Below, piece after piece: positions 1 through 8,376 of a DNA stretch of 20,178 bases. The notes beneath the pieces are model-generated. The model had not been told where the DNA came from, searched no databases, and saw nothing but the letters and a program-made list of their open reading frames with translations. The stretch lies in NCBI GenBank assembly GCA_036524675.1, contig DATDBU010000061.1, positions 1 to 20,178 on the forward strand, given 5' to 3'. The stretch's first letter is position 1. Each line of letters starts with the position of its first letter. The position numbers and the translations under genes are program-made. This DNA is from DATDAW01 sp036524675 (GTDB lineage Bacteria > Verrucomicrobiota > Verrucomicrobiia > Chthoniobacterales > DASVRZ01).

Positions 1-2
1 GC

Positions 3-95
3 GGCATCCCGATGCCTGAGGTCATTCCACGCCGCGGCATCAAAGTAGCCACTAAGACAAAGCTCCCAAAAAGCAGGGTAAAGCGTTCAAACTAA
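3..95 (+). CDS. Possible 3' end of an unidentified ORF
   Basis: An open frame enters from the left edge and stops with TAA at 93-95, giving about 30 basic residues rich in Lys, Arg and Pro. I recognise no family and see only the tail, so it may be chance. The AAAGCGT/ACGCTTT pair that follows (about 82-110) could form a weak 7-bp stem, but no T-tract follows it. Confidence 0.15.
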   Translation, partial: GIPMPEVIPRRGIKVATKTKLPKSRVKRSN

Positions 96-233
96 GCGAT
101 TTACGCTTTGATTGCGACATCCATTCATCAAGGAACTTCCGTTTTAATCAACGCTCCCCTGAGGGCGAAGGGCCGGGCCTGCATCCAGTCGCTCCAGGAG
201 CAGGTCGATGATTTCCCGAGGACCGGGTGGCGA

Positions 234-913
234 ATGGATGTGACCATCCAAAAAAAGAAGGGACATAATGTCGTTTTGGTCGCGCGATCGCAGCCCGCTC
301 TGGATGAAGTCGCCCACGAGCTGCAGACACAGTTCAAGGTCCGCACGGCGGTCATCGCTCTCGACCTTGCTGAGCCTCAGGCACCGGAGCGCCTCTTGTC
401 GGCCGTGGAGGAGCGCGGCATCCGCGTGCGGGTACTCATCAACAACGCTGGTTTTGGCACGTATGGGAAACTCCACGAAAACTCTCTTGAACAAAACCGC
501 CGGCAGATATCGCTGAATGTCTCTTCGCTTGCCCTGCTAACCCAGCTGTTCCTCCCCACGATGATCGTGGACGGGGATGGAGTAATTGTTAACGTCGCCA
601 GTACGGCCGGCTTGCGGAAAATCAAGATACAGGCGTTCATATCCTCGCTCTCTGTCCGGGACCAGTCGCCACGTCCTTTTTCAAAGTGCTCGGCTCCGAA
701 GACCCCGCTTCAACCGGCCGGATGGACACTCCTGAAAACACGGTCCAGACAGCTTTCCGCGCACTTGAGGAAGGTCGAAGCTATGTCGTTACAGGCGGAG
801 TAAGAAACTATCTCCTCACGCAGTCGAACCGTTTCACGCCTCGAGCCACGGTAACCAGAATCAGCGAAAAAATGCTGCGGCCACGGATGCACCCGATCCC
901 TCCGGCAGCCTGA
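234..913 (+). pseudogene. Decayed short-chain dehydrogenase/reductase (SDR)
   Basis: The translated sequence keeps the middle of a classical SDR: a strand-helix with KKGHNVVLVARS, the DLAEPQAPERL stretch, LINNAGFGTYG (the NNAG motif) and VNVASTAG with the catalytic-Ser region. SDRs are NAD(P)(H) oxidoreductases. Three lesions are visible. The N-terminal TGxxxGIG cofactor loop is absent, and homology begins near 252. Between about 620 and 638 roughly 30 residues containing the YxxxK active site are missing. The reading frame then changes: ILALCPGPVATSFFKV and the C-terminal part through GRSYVVTGGVRNYLL continue one frame over until TGA at 911-913. It faces the DyP gene tail to tail, 18 nt apart. 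The SDR identity is secure. Loss of function is very likely because both cofactor and catalytic motifs are gone. Confidence 0.78.
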
Positions 914-931
914 GCTTCCAAATACGCAAGA

Positions 932-2440
932 CTATCCCATACGGTCTCCTGCCGTAGTAGCGAAGTATCGCAATGCGCGCAGGCTCGGTAGGAAGAAATA
1001 GGCGCCTCCACGCACCGTGACGAACTGTGGAAGCCCCGTGATACGGTGACTCAATCCACCATCAGTCGAGATGCTAAAATTGCCGGTGACCGGGCATCCC
1101 TGGATGGATTGGCGATTACCCACCAACGGGTCACTCTCTTCCGTAAGGCCAGAGAACTTCGTGCTCATCATCCACGCATTTTGGAGGAACTCGAACTGCC
1201 GCAAAATGTTGGCATTCAGGCAGATGAAATGCAGGCCGCGGCCAGGGTCGTCAGGCGGCGGCGGATTGATGGCCCTTTCGATCGGTAACTCATTACCATA
1301 TTCCCGACCACGGCGCACGATGCGGTGAAAGCGAACGGAAGACGTTAGATCGTCGTAAAGGCCTCTCGGTCCGAAGCCTAGCATCGTAATGATTTTCTTA
1401 AGAATGTTCGTGGGCCGATTGGGATAGTCGGTATTGCGAGGATTCGCGCGACGGACGTGGGCACCGAACGGACAGCGTGCGCCCGCCGGATCCACGTCGA
1501 ACGTGAATTGGTTGCGTCGGCCCTCACCTGGATCGATGCCGGGGATCGGCTCTTTCCGAAGTGGCACCAAGGGATCGCCTTCCTTCGTCCGGCCAACCAT
1601 CGTCGCTGCGAGTTTCTCTGCTTCGTGGTAGTCGCCCCCAGCCTGCTCGTTCATGAATTGCCAAAAGCCGCGCACATCCTGGTGGAGTTGCCGCATCACG
1701 AGATAGGTTCCATTCCGCCCAAGGTCTTTTTTCAGCGGCTCGTCCTCTGCATCCAGCAAGCCCGAACTGGCGGTTCCTGGCTTAAGCAGGGGCCGTTCGG
1801 TGAATTTTCCGTATTCGTTACGATACCCCAACAGGACCTCGCCCAATGCCACGACATTCGTGTAGTCGAGCTGGGCGTGGGTCGTTTCTTTCCTCTGCTC
1901 CCAATCGATCTGCGGCTGGCTGATGCCATCGGCAAAACCGAATGGTTCGATGCCGTCAAGGTCCGTGGTACCGAGAGGAGGCACAACCGGCTCAAACGCT
2001 TCCTGCCATACGGATTCGGTGAGGCTTTCGATCAACGTGTCGAAGTGCCCTGGCTCGGCAAAGAACATCACCACGGCGTGCGGCTCCCGCGATGGACCGC
2101 CCCAGTCCCACGACTCGGGAGCATTGCTTCCCACGTCCCCCAGTTGACGGGACCGGCTCTTCACCGTCATTCCGCTGCGAAACTCATGAGAGAACTCCTC
2201 GATGACGGACTCGGGAACGCCAAGCGCCCGGAGGCCCTGCGCCGTGAATGCCACTTGCAGCGCGGTTTTCGGCGGCGGATCCATCGCCTCGGCCGTAGTT
2301 ACCGGCACGGACCGCAACCAGGATCGCGCTGCTGCCGGATTTTTCACACGAACAAGGTCATAACGCGCCTTAGTCATTCGCTTGTAACCGAAGCGCACCA
2401 ACCCCTGAATATCGCCGTAATCCAATTCGCCAGGTTTCAT
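932..2440 (-). CDS. Dyp-type (dye-decolorizing) heme peroxidase
   Basis: This encodes a predicted heme peroxidase of the DyP superfamily, which uses H2O2 to oxidise bulky substrates. With ATG at 2440 it has 502 residues, a length matching the long DyP subclasses. Visible signatures are GFADGISQP (about 168-176, the GxxDG motif with distal Asp171), CPFGAHVRRANPR (about 323-335, proximal heme ligand His328), HRIVRRGREYG (about 372-382, distal Arg region) and a GLHFICLNANILRQFEFLQ-type C-terminal helix. I see no Sec or Tat signal peptide, so it is probably cytoplasmic. The frame is open up to 2455, but ATG at 2440 forms a 4-bp ATGA overlap with the stop of the upstream gene, implying translational coupling. 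It is the last gene of the heme-enzyme operon. The family is certain; the physiological substrate is unknown. Confidence 0.93.
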   Translation of the reverse strand: MKPGELDYGDIQGLVRFGYKRMTKARYDLVRVKNPAAARSWLRSVPVTTAEAMDPPPKTALQVAFTAQGLRALGVPESVIEEFSHEFRSGMTVKSRSRQLGDVGSNAPESWDWGGPSREPHAVVMFFAEPGHFDTLIESLTESVWQEAFEPVVPPLGTTDLDGIEPFGFADGISQPQIDWEQRKETTHAQLDYTNVVALGEVLLGYRNEYGKFTERPLLKPGTASSGLLDAEDEPLKKDLGRNGTYLVMRQLHQDVRGFWQFMNEQAGGDYHEAEKLAATMVGRTKEGDPLVPLRKEPIPGIDPGEGRRNQFTFDVDPAGARCPFGAHVRRANPRNTDYPNRPTNILKKIITMLGFGPRGLYDDLTSSVRFHRIVRRGREYGNELPIERAINPPPPDDPGRGLHFICLNANILRQFEFLQNAWMMSTKFSGLTEESDPLVGNRQSIQGCPVTGNFSISTDGGLSHRITGLPQFVTVRGGAYFFLPSLRALRYFATTAGDRMG

Positions 2441-3738
2441 AAGAGGGCAATCCACTCGCGCAATTCGCTATCACTCATGGACGGGTTCTCGAGCCCATTG
2501 CGGAGACGTGTGTTCCTTTCCAGATCAACGGCCGTCAATCCGGGGTAAGCTTTGTACCAAACCTGGGTGGGAATCGTATGCCGGCGAAGATATTCCTTGT
2601 ATTTCCGCTCGTCCGCACATCCGTCCAGAAGGAGCCAGTTGGTGCGAGGATAGCCGATGCCGTTGCTGAAAGACATGTTTAAACCGAAGCCCGTTTTGTT
2701 AATGAAATCGTCCATGTAACTCTCGACGCTGCCATCGTAGTTGCTGAAAAACACCATGCGCCTTCGGCCATCGAGAAATACCCAGCGCGCGAAGTGGATC
2801 GTCCGAATGCGTCCCAAGCGCCCCGGTCGTACAATATGCCGCGCCGCATAATCCACTGTACCAAGGACGCCAATAAGCGTTAGCAGTCGGACGATGCCGG
2901 GTTTCACGCTGCCCATCGCGCTGAATTGATTGGTGACGTCGTGATCTTCCAGGAGTGATAGGTTGTCGGAATGCGTTTGGTCAACCGTCGGGCAGATTTC
3001 CGGATCGCTCTTCTCCAGACGCCGGAGGCTGATGAGATAAAACGGCGTGACGACGGCCAGAACTGGCAATCCCAGCAGAAGCAGCAGCGGGAGGCCGATC
3101 AGATGAAGCTTGTCGCGAATCCACCAGCCCAAAGGCGTCGGCTTCTCTGGTGAAAGTTTCAGCCGCCCCGCGGCGGTTTCCTGAGTGACGAACTCTCGGA
3201 CCTTCGAGTGAATTTCTCGTAAAGGGAGGGTCCTGAGTGAACTTCCTTTGGCCGCGAGAAACCCTTCGATCGCCTCGCGCAATGCTACCTCCTCGCGAAT
3301 ACGGCGTACAGTGCGTCCTCGCCAGTTCACGTAATTCGCAATCGAGGGACTCCGCCGCCGCATCATCCACTCGAGGAGATCGGTGCCGGGACCAAAGCCC
3401 TCACAGCAGGAAAAAAGCGCCCGCAAGCCATCCGGCGCCTTCGTCACAAGCTCATGGAGAATGTCTTTCTCCTCACCATCGCAATCGCCGAGAAATGCGA
3501 GATAAGGCGGATAATTGCGAACAGGCAGGCCGTACACCTGGACGTCTTCAATCGTCTTGTCCTCAAGAATGAGCAGACGCGCGAAATGTAGCGTCTCGAA
3601 CTCCCCAAACGGGATCAATGCGTTACGGGCGTTGACCCATCCCGGCTCATCATTCATCGAGTCGAGCAGGCCGCGAAGTTCCGCTTCACGCGAAGGCGCG
3701 ACGGGGGCAAGGACCATAAAGCTCGACTGCGGGGTCAT
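2437..3738 (-). CDS. Membrane protein with duplicated HFAR-type domain
   Basis: A 433-residue protein of no function I can name. Two segments resemble each other: residues about 50-115 (HFARLLIL, then YLAFLGDCDG, then GLRALFSCCEGF) and 315-365 (HFARWVFL, then MVFFSNYDG, then GLNMSFSNGIGYP). The first is preceded by FMVLAPVAPSREAELRGLL and the second by SAMGSVKPGIVRLLTL, so each copy may be a small alpha-beta (ferredoxin-like) domain. Between them lies one strong hydrophobic segment (about 212-238) and a basic flank; a weaker one lies at 282-298. The arrangement suggests membrane attachment with the two copies linked through the bilayer. The start is 6 nt after the catalase-like stop and the end overlaps the DyP start by 4 bp. 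Its conservation of aromatic and acidic positions and its place between two heme enzymes suggest an accessory role, but this is inference. Confidence 0.85.
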   Translation of the reverse strand: MTPQSSFMVLAPVAPSREAELRGLLDSMNDEPGWVNARNALIPFGEFETLHFARLLILEDKTIEDVQVYGLPVRNYPPYLAFLGDCDGEEKDILHELVTKAPDGLRALFSCCEGFGPGTDLLEWMMRRRSPSIANYVNWRGRTVRRIREEVALREAIEGFLAAKGSSLRTLPLREIHSKVREFVTQETAAGRLKLSPEKPTPLGWWIRDKLHLIGLPLLLLLGLPVLAVVTPFYLISLRRLEKSDPEICPTVDQTHSDNLSLLEDHDVTNQFSAMGSVKPGIVRLLTLIGVLGTVDYAARHIVRPGRLGRIRTIHFARWVFLDGRRRMVFFSNYDGSVESYMDDFINKTGFGLNMSFSNGIGYPRTNWLLLDGCADERKYKEYLRRHTIPTQVWYKAYPGLTAVDLERNTRLRNGLENPSMSDSELREWIALL

Positions 3739-3744
3739 GGCGCG

Positions 3745-4977
3745 TCACTCGAAGGTCTCGTCCCCCGTTGGTTCATAGTGCTTTACGGCGTTCATCGACT
3801 GCCGCAGTTTAGAAAGGGTCGCATACATCCGCCTGCGAGCGCGACTTTGATTGCCGAGAGGGCGATGCTCGGGAATGCAATGCCAGGGGTTGTAAGTTAG
3901 GAGCCTGGCAAACTTTATCTGGGCTTGGGAATCGAATTTCTGCCTGGGAATACGGAGGGTCGCCACCGGAACGCGCGGCGAAAGCTTTTCCGGCCAGAGC
4001 ACTGCGTTGTTCTCAATGGGCATGAGATGCGGGTCCGTCTGTAATTGCAAACGGACTTCGAGCTCGACGTCGCCGGCCGCTAGCGAAGCAACCATCGCAT
4101 CGCGAAGATAGTCATCGGGCGGACGCAGCGGCAGCCGCGGAATGGGAGTGCGTTTCTTCGATTTTGGCCAGAACGAATACTGCATTGCCTGGCCCTCACC
4201 GAAGAGGTAAGGCACGCAACTGAAATACGGTGCTTCAAATGGACTGCTCTGTGTCTTGATCCACAGCGATTGCATGATGAGATCGAGGACATGCGGCCGG
4301 CGGAAATTCAGGAAATAAAAGATTTGCGCATTCTTCACGCTTTCGATTTGCAATTGAGCGTTCGCATCGGTGTCGGGCGTCACGAACGTCGGCGTGGAAA
4401 CGCCGAACATATCCTGAGTAAACTTCTCGTCGTCCATCAGCTTCGGTCCCGGGACCCCCATCAATTTGACACTGATGCTCATGAACCCCACATCCTCGAT
4501 ATCCGGAGTCACATACGGGCCGGGCCCCGAAAATCGCACCCAGGCCGGGAAGGAACGTGGTTGCGCATAGATCCCGTGACGAAGGTTCGCGGGTAGGTTT
4601 TCGTGAATAATAAACTCCGCGCGCACAACGCCATGGGTCTTCGTGTTACCGCCGCGCTCGAATCCTCCCGGCTTCCATAGGAGGCGCATTTGTTTTTCGA
4701 AACTCGCGATGATGGAATCGAGGTGTGCTTCTTCGTCCGGAAGAAGCTTCTCCTCGGCAAGTTTCAATCCAAGATTCGGACGCTTCCTATTAATCAGCGC
4801 AGTGGCCAGGCGCGCGATCGGGTCGCGCAGAACGGCATCAAATGCCGGACGAATGAAGGGATCAACCCTCCGCTCCGCCAACAGCAGGAAGGTGGACGTG
4901 TCACTGAGGAAATCGAGAACCTTGGATCCCGTGTTGGCCCGCGGAGCGGAACGGCTGGCATTTGAATTCGAAGGCAC
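3745..4977 (-). CDS. Catalase-family heme protein
   Basis: A 410-residue member of the catalase superfamily, of the compact type lacking the usual catalase start and C-terminal flavodoxin domain. Motifs seen are KTHGVVRAEF (about 113-122; His115 is the probable distal heme His), FPAWVRFSG (about 143-151, the core beta strand) and ARLLTYNPWHCIPEHRPLG (about 357-375). In the last, Arg358 and Tyr362 fit the R-x-x-x-Y proximal ligand pattern. The NPWH-x-x-PEHRPLG-x-x-x-RAR block is typical of catalase-related proteins rather than true catalases. Some relatives act on organic or fatty-acid hydroperoxides, so H2O2 dismutation cannot be assumed. No signal peptide is evident. The start is GTG at 4977, since no upstream ATG exists and the next Met is residue 97. 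It lies 40 nt after the small conserved gene and 6 nt before the HFAR-domain gene. Confidence 0.9.
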   Translation of the reverse strand: MPSNSNASRSAPRANTGSKVLDFLSDTSTFLLLAERRVDPFIRPAFDAVLRDPIARLATALINRKRPNLGLKLAEEKLLPDEEAHLDSIIASFEKQMRLLWKPGGFERGGNTKTHGVVRAEFIIHENLPANLRHGIYAQPRSFPAWVRFSGPGPYVTPDIEDVGFMSISVKLMGVPGPKLMDDEKFTQDMFGVSTPTFVTPDTDANAQLQIESVKNAQIFYFLNFRRPHVLDLIMQSLWIKTQSSPFEAPYFSCVPYLFGEGQAMQYSFWPKSKKRTPIPRLPLRPPDDYLRDAMVASLAAGDVELEVRLQLQTDPHLMPIENNAVLWPEKLSPRVPVATLRIPRQKFDSQAQIKFARLLTYNPWHCIPEHRPLGNQSRARRRMYATLSKLRQSMNAVKHYEPTGDETFE

Positions 4978-5017
4978 GGCTTGTTAGTAATTGCCCAGCT
5001 GCAGGATGGGTCCGCTG

Positions 5018-5473
5018 TCATCCACGGGATTTGGGAAACTCCAAGGCAAAATCGATAGTGCGTTTCTTGCCCCAATAAACCTTGCCCAGATAAAGCCCTG
5101 GTTCGATTTCGCGGATTTCATCGCGGATTTTTTTCGCGACAAATGAGGTCTCGGAATAGTCGAGAACGATGCATTCGCCGCCGTCGAGCCAGCTCTTATC
5201 CTTGTAAACCTTCGCCTCGATGGCGAGATGTCCCAAGGGTAGAATCTTGTTGCGCAAGACGCCTTTGGCTGGGTCCGTTGCATCACGTTCGAAGACTTTT
5301 CCTTTCCAAATCTTCAGGCGGACGATATCGGCAACGAGGTTGGTAATGGAGGTGCCAGGAAGCACGAGCGCGGTACCCTTTGCTTCGCCGTTCGGGACCG
5401 GCCCGGCCGGTTTTTGGCGGAAAAGATCATCAAGCTCCTGCTGCGACTTTTTTTTAAGGTCGGAGATTGTCAT
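5018..5473 (-). CDS. Small conserved protein linked to catalase-like gene
   Basis: A 151-residue protein. The frame is open upstream to 5581, but the ATG at 5473 is preferred because it starts 25 nt after the cytochrome stop and begins a sensible N-terminus (MTISDLKKKSQQELDDLF). The C-terminal two thirds alternate hydrophobic strands with loops: KILPLGHLAIEAKVYK, SWLDGGECIVLDYSETSF, then KIRDEIREIEPGLYLGKVYW and RTIDFALEF. This looks like an all-beta (calycin or lipocalin-like) barrel of the kind that binds hydrophobic ligands, but I infer that fold from pattern only. I recall similar uncharacterised proteins with the DYSxTS and IRDEIREVxPGLYLG signatures in soil bacteria. No signal peptide or cysteine motif is seen. 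A lipid- or ligand-handling helper for the neighbouring heme enzymes is a reasonable guess. Confidence 0.82.
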   Translation of the reverse strand: MTISDLKKKSQQELDDLFRQKPAGPVPNGEAKGTALVLPGTSITNLVADIVRLKIWKGKVFERDATDPAKGVLRNKILPLGHLAIEAKVYKDKSWLDGGECIVLDYSETSFVAKKIRDEIREIEPGLYLGKVYWGKKRTIDFALEFPKSRG

Positions 5474-5498
5474 GGTTTTAAGACGGGTTACGAGGCGC

Positions 5499-7643
5499 TC
5501 AGAGGGTTTTGAGGTATTCGATGAGGGCGAGCTTGTCCTCGTCGGGAAGGTCAGTGCCGAAGTAATGGCCCTTGTCCTCAACGAAGTCGGGACACTTGTT
5601 GGCGTCGAGAAGGGCCGGAATGGCCTTCCTTAATTCGGCGGTCGCGGCTTCCCCTTGAAGGTTCTGGGTCTTGATCTTGACGAGAGCCGGCACGACCTCT
5701 GCCTTGATGCGAATGAGTTGGGGAAGATTGGGATCGAGGTTACCCAGCAGGTTGACCGGCATACCCTTTGGGATCGGACCTATGCGCACAAATCCGTCCG
5801 AGTCCGCCAATTTTTGAAGTGGTTTTGGTACAAATTCTTTGGCAACCTGTAGCGCGCACTCGTCTTTCGTACGCCAAATGGATCCTGGGCCCAGACGCTT
5901 TTCGGGCCAGAGCAGTTTTTCGACTGCGTCGTTGAAAGCCGCCATGCGGCCGGCTGCGGAGGGGTCTCCGTTGAAGATACCCAAGGCGTTGTTGTTAAGG
6001 AATGGTGCCGAGCTCCAGATACTCACCAGAGACGGAACCCGATAATAACCAGGGCCGCTCCCGTATGGCTTGAATTTGATAGGCTTGGCCTCATCAAAAG
6101 GATTGTACCATTCTTGCTCTTCGGCCGCCGGAAGGTCCTTGTAAGTCCCGGAGGAGAAATTATCCCAGATATGACCGGCCTGCGCGTTCGTGGCCATCGC
6201 CCGGGAAGCATTTGTTTTGATCCGGGAAATCGGGTAACGCCGGTCATTCGAAAGGAAATTATTCGTGAGGAAGTCCGGCTTCATGATTTCGGCACGAAAC
6301 CAAGCCTTTCCCTCGCCCGAGCTGGGGTCGATAGGCGCGGGAGGCTGCTTGCTCGAGTGACATTCCGCGCAACTCTCAGCGAAAACCTTTTTGCCCTGCG
6401 TGAGCACCGCTTCGTCCTTTGTGATGTAGTCCGCGCCGCCCGGCGCTTCGGCGAGATGCAGGGGTTGCAGCTTTCGGAAAAATGCTGCGATGTCACCTAG
6501 ACGCTCCTCTGTGGCACGCCAGAATACAGAGTGCTGCTGAGCATAGGCGACCTCGAAAGGCTTCTGCTCTGTGAGGCCGATGAGCCGGTTGTGGCGTGTC
6601 AGCCAGTATTCTGAGAACATGCCGATATTCACATAGACTCGAATCGTCGCGCCAGGGACGCCGACTGAATCAGCGCCATCTTTCAGGATATGAGGGACTG
6701 CCATTTCGGCTTTCTCGCCAGGGAGACTAAGCGTGCCACCAGCCATTTTCTCGGTGGCGGCAATACGTTCCCGTTCGGCGAGCAGAAAGATTGGGTTGAT
6801 GTTATTCGGGTTGTTGATGTGGTCCGTGGCGATCCGCGAGGTGTCCGAGGTTCCGCGCGGCTGGTTCTCAAGCATTTCGTGGAAAAGGCCTCCTTTTTTT
6901 ACGTTGCTCGCGAACACGCGCCCTTCGCTGATGTACTGGTTGCCGATGGCCGAGGACAGGTTCTCCCATTGGGGGTTTTCTGGATCTATCGGCGGATTCA
7001 CAGGATTTGGAGCAATGTGACAGGCCCCACAGGAAACGCCGATGCGATAGGGGCGAACGAGCTTGTTGTCGTTATAGTACGAGGGATCGTTCATGAACCG
7101 CTCACCATCCCATTTCTTGCGAGCCTTCTTATCGAACTCCGGGTTCGGAAACAGGCGAAATCCAAGGACGCCGGTTGCTTTGCCGTAAATTTTCTCGTCG
7201 ATGCCAGCAGGTTCGGGTCCGGTGGGTTCGTCAAGCCAGAGTCCGAACTCGTCAGGTTTCGTTGCTGCTCGAAAACCAGGTTGATTGACGACGCCGATAG
7301 TCTTAAAGCGCTCTCCGCGGGGATATTTTCGGTTGTCGAGCATCTTGAGCAGGTCCATGAGGCCGTAGCTATCCTGCGCGGTCTGGTTCCAAAAATGCTG
7401 ATTTCCGGCGGTCCACAGGTTCCACGTGTTCCGACCCATGATCTCCTCGGCAGTCAGCTTTTCACGGACGCTGCCACGGTCCATCGGAGCAAAGACATCG
7501 GCAGTTATTTTCGGAAAATCCGTAGTGCTCAACCCCGCCGCCTTGGCTTCGTCTTGAATGGACTTCTTACAGCCACCGGCCAACAGCCCGAGGCAAATCG
7601 CCACGGTCCACGACCGGGAAAAGAGTTTTCTGAGGAGCTTCAT
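5499..7643 (-). CDS. Di-heme c-type cytochrome lipoprotein, RoxA-like
   Basis: The frame is open to 7706, but ATG at 7643 gives a good lipoprotein signal: KLLRKLFSR, a hydrophobic core, and AGGC with Cys25 as the lipidated residue. The mature protein (714 residues in total) has two covalent heme sites, CGACH (205-209) and CAECH (425-429), 220 residues apart. The block RPYRIGVSCGACHIAPNPVNPP, the later ENPQWENLSSAIGNQY and the overall size recall RoxA/RoxB rubber oxygenases and related di-heme enzymes of the MauG/CcpA group. These use hemes in the periplasm to oxidise or cleave substrates. A GYYRVPSLVSIWSSAPFLNN stretch near the C-terminus is the conserved segment of peroxidase-like cytochromes. 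It is the first gene of the minus-strand operon, so export to the periplasm separates it from the cytoplasmic DyP and catalase-like products. Electron donor or substrate cannot be told from sequence. Confidence 0.88.
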   Translation of the reverse strand: MKLLRKLFSRSWTVAICLGLLAGGCKKSIQDEAKAAGLSTTDFPKITADVFAPMDRGSVREKLTAEEIMGRNTWNLWTAGNQHFWNQTAQDSYGLMDLLKMLDNRKYPRGERFKTIGVVNQPGFRAATKPDEFGLWLDEPTGPEPAGIDEKIYGKATGVLGFRLFPNPEFDKKARKKWDGERFMNDPSYYNDNKLVRPYRIGVSCGACHIAPNPVNPPIDPENPQWENLSSAIGNQYISEGRVFASNVKKGGLFHEMLENQPRGTSDTSRIATDHINNPNNINPIFLLAERERIAATEKMAGGTLSLPGEKAEMAVPHILKDGADSVGVPGATIRVYVNIGMFSEYWLTRHNRLIGLTEQKPFEVAYAQQHSVFWRATEERLGDIAAFFRKLQPLHLAEAPGGADYITKDEAVLTQGKKVFAESCAECHSSKQPPAPIDPSSGEGKAWFRAEIMKPDFLTNNFLSNDRRYPISRIKTNASRAMATNAQAGHIWDNFSSGTYKDLPAAEEQEWYNPFDEAKPIKFKPYGSGPGYYRVPSLVSIWSSAPFLNNNALGIFNGDPSAAGRMAAFNDAVEKLLWPEKRLGPGSIWRTKDECALQVAKEFVPKPLQKLADSDGFVRIGPIPKGMPVNLLGNLDPNLPQLIRIKAEVVPALVKIKTQNLQGEAATAELRKAIPALLDANKCPDFVEDKGHYFGTDLPDEDKLALIEYLKTL

Positions 7644-7746
7644 GTATGTAGGGGTCTTCGACTTGCCCGCGGAACGGCTGGAAACAACCGCAAGCAGCCG
7701 CGGCAAGTCTTGTCGTTGATGATTCGCGGCGTAAAGGAACCGCAGC

Positions 7747-7769
7747 CACTTTTGGCTTGAGCCAAAGTG
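7747..7769. promoter_or_regulatory. Hairpin/palindrome in operon leader
   Basis: CACTTTTGGC, loop TTGA, GCCAAAGTG: a 9-bp stem with one bulged T. It lies about 100 nt before the cytochrome ATG. If the minus-strand TATATA at 7784-7789 is a -10 box, the hairpin would sit near the 5' end of the transcript. It could be an operator palindrome or an mRNA-stabilising stem. No T-tract follows on either strand, so it is not a terminator. Confidence 0.4.
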
Positions 7770-8260
7770 ATGGGGCTAACCCGTATATATTGCGAGGCGA
7801 GTTCGACCGAAAACAGACCGCGCTATCGTGCCCCGACAGGCATCGATTCGCATAACAAAAACCGTTGATTTTCGCCAACTTCATTTCCACCTGTTCCGCA
7901 ACCCACAACCTCGTTGCCGCGCAAAGCAGTTACCTGCACCTGCACGGCAATACTTTGAGTTAGTTACGTTCCGCAACATCATATTGTCAATCCAAAATCT
8001 TGTTTCAAAGGTTCATGTTACATCGCAACGAGATTACAGCTACGCGGTTTAGGAGTAATTTCATCAAAACCGAATATTTGTTAGATCTCCGCCGACCGAG
8101 CCAAACCCAAACGCTTTCAGGCAAGTCGCTAACGTCAGCTCCCGCTAACATCCAGGATCGAGCCAATGCCTTCGAGAAAGATCAGGATCACCAAATTCAG
8201 ACCCCAGCACAAAACCCATTGACTTATCACCACCCAACGAATAGTTACTCAAGCAGAAGG

Positions 8261-8266
8261 TATAAT
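8261..8266 (+). promoter_or_regulatory. Candidate -10 box for CHAT/hydrolase gene
   Basis: A perfect TATAAT lies 111 nt before the ATG at 8377 and 24 nt before an alternative GTG at 8290. No good TTGACA stands 16-18 nt upstream (the region reads near CGAATA), so the assignment rests on the -10 and on position. Confidence 0.35.
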
Positions 8267-8376
8267 GAGGGAAGGCAATCTGAGGCTCTGTGAGAGGGTT
8301 GATTATTGGGGACTCACAAACACGACCGTCAAACCGGTTCGGTAACATTATCGCAATTTCAACCCCTGACTCTGCC

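Larger units (their letters stand above)
7644..8376. other. Divergent intergenic region
   Basis: About 730 bp separate the divergent cytochrome operon and the CHAT/hydrolase gene. The frames inside (for example 7828-8052 and 8000-8293 on +) show no recognisable protein and read as noise. I see a hairpin at 7747-7769, an AT-rich TATATA on the minus strand at about 7784-7789 that could serve as a weak -10 for the operon, and a perfect -10 hexamer on + at 8261-8266. No tRNA or convincing riboswitch was found. The length leaves room for shared regulation of both sides. Confidence 0.6.

Noticed and set aside
1457..2548. A 363-codon open frame on + opposite the DyP gene
   Set aside because: It is antisense to a peroxidase with intact motifs, and its product matches no family. 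High GC makes long antisense frames common.
5474..5581. Upstream extension of the small conserved gene to 5581
   Set aside because: It would overlap the cytochrome gene by 83 bp, and the ATG at 5473 suits the spacing and family start.
6690..7760. A 356-codon open frame on + opposite the di-heme cytochrome gene
   Set aside because: The minus strand carries two CxxCH sites and a lipoprotein signal; the + product shows no motif.
7828..8293. Two overlapping open frames on + (74 and 97 codons) in the intergenic region
   Set aside because: No recognisable motif and no ribosome site; composition looks noncoding.
8290..8376. GTG start at 8290 for the CHAT/hydrolase gene
   Set aside because: The 29 extra residues look noncoding and the ATG at 8377 opens the typical N-terminal helix, though a GAGG near 8282 keeps it possible.
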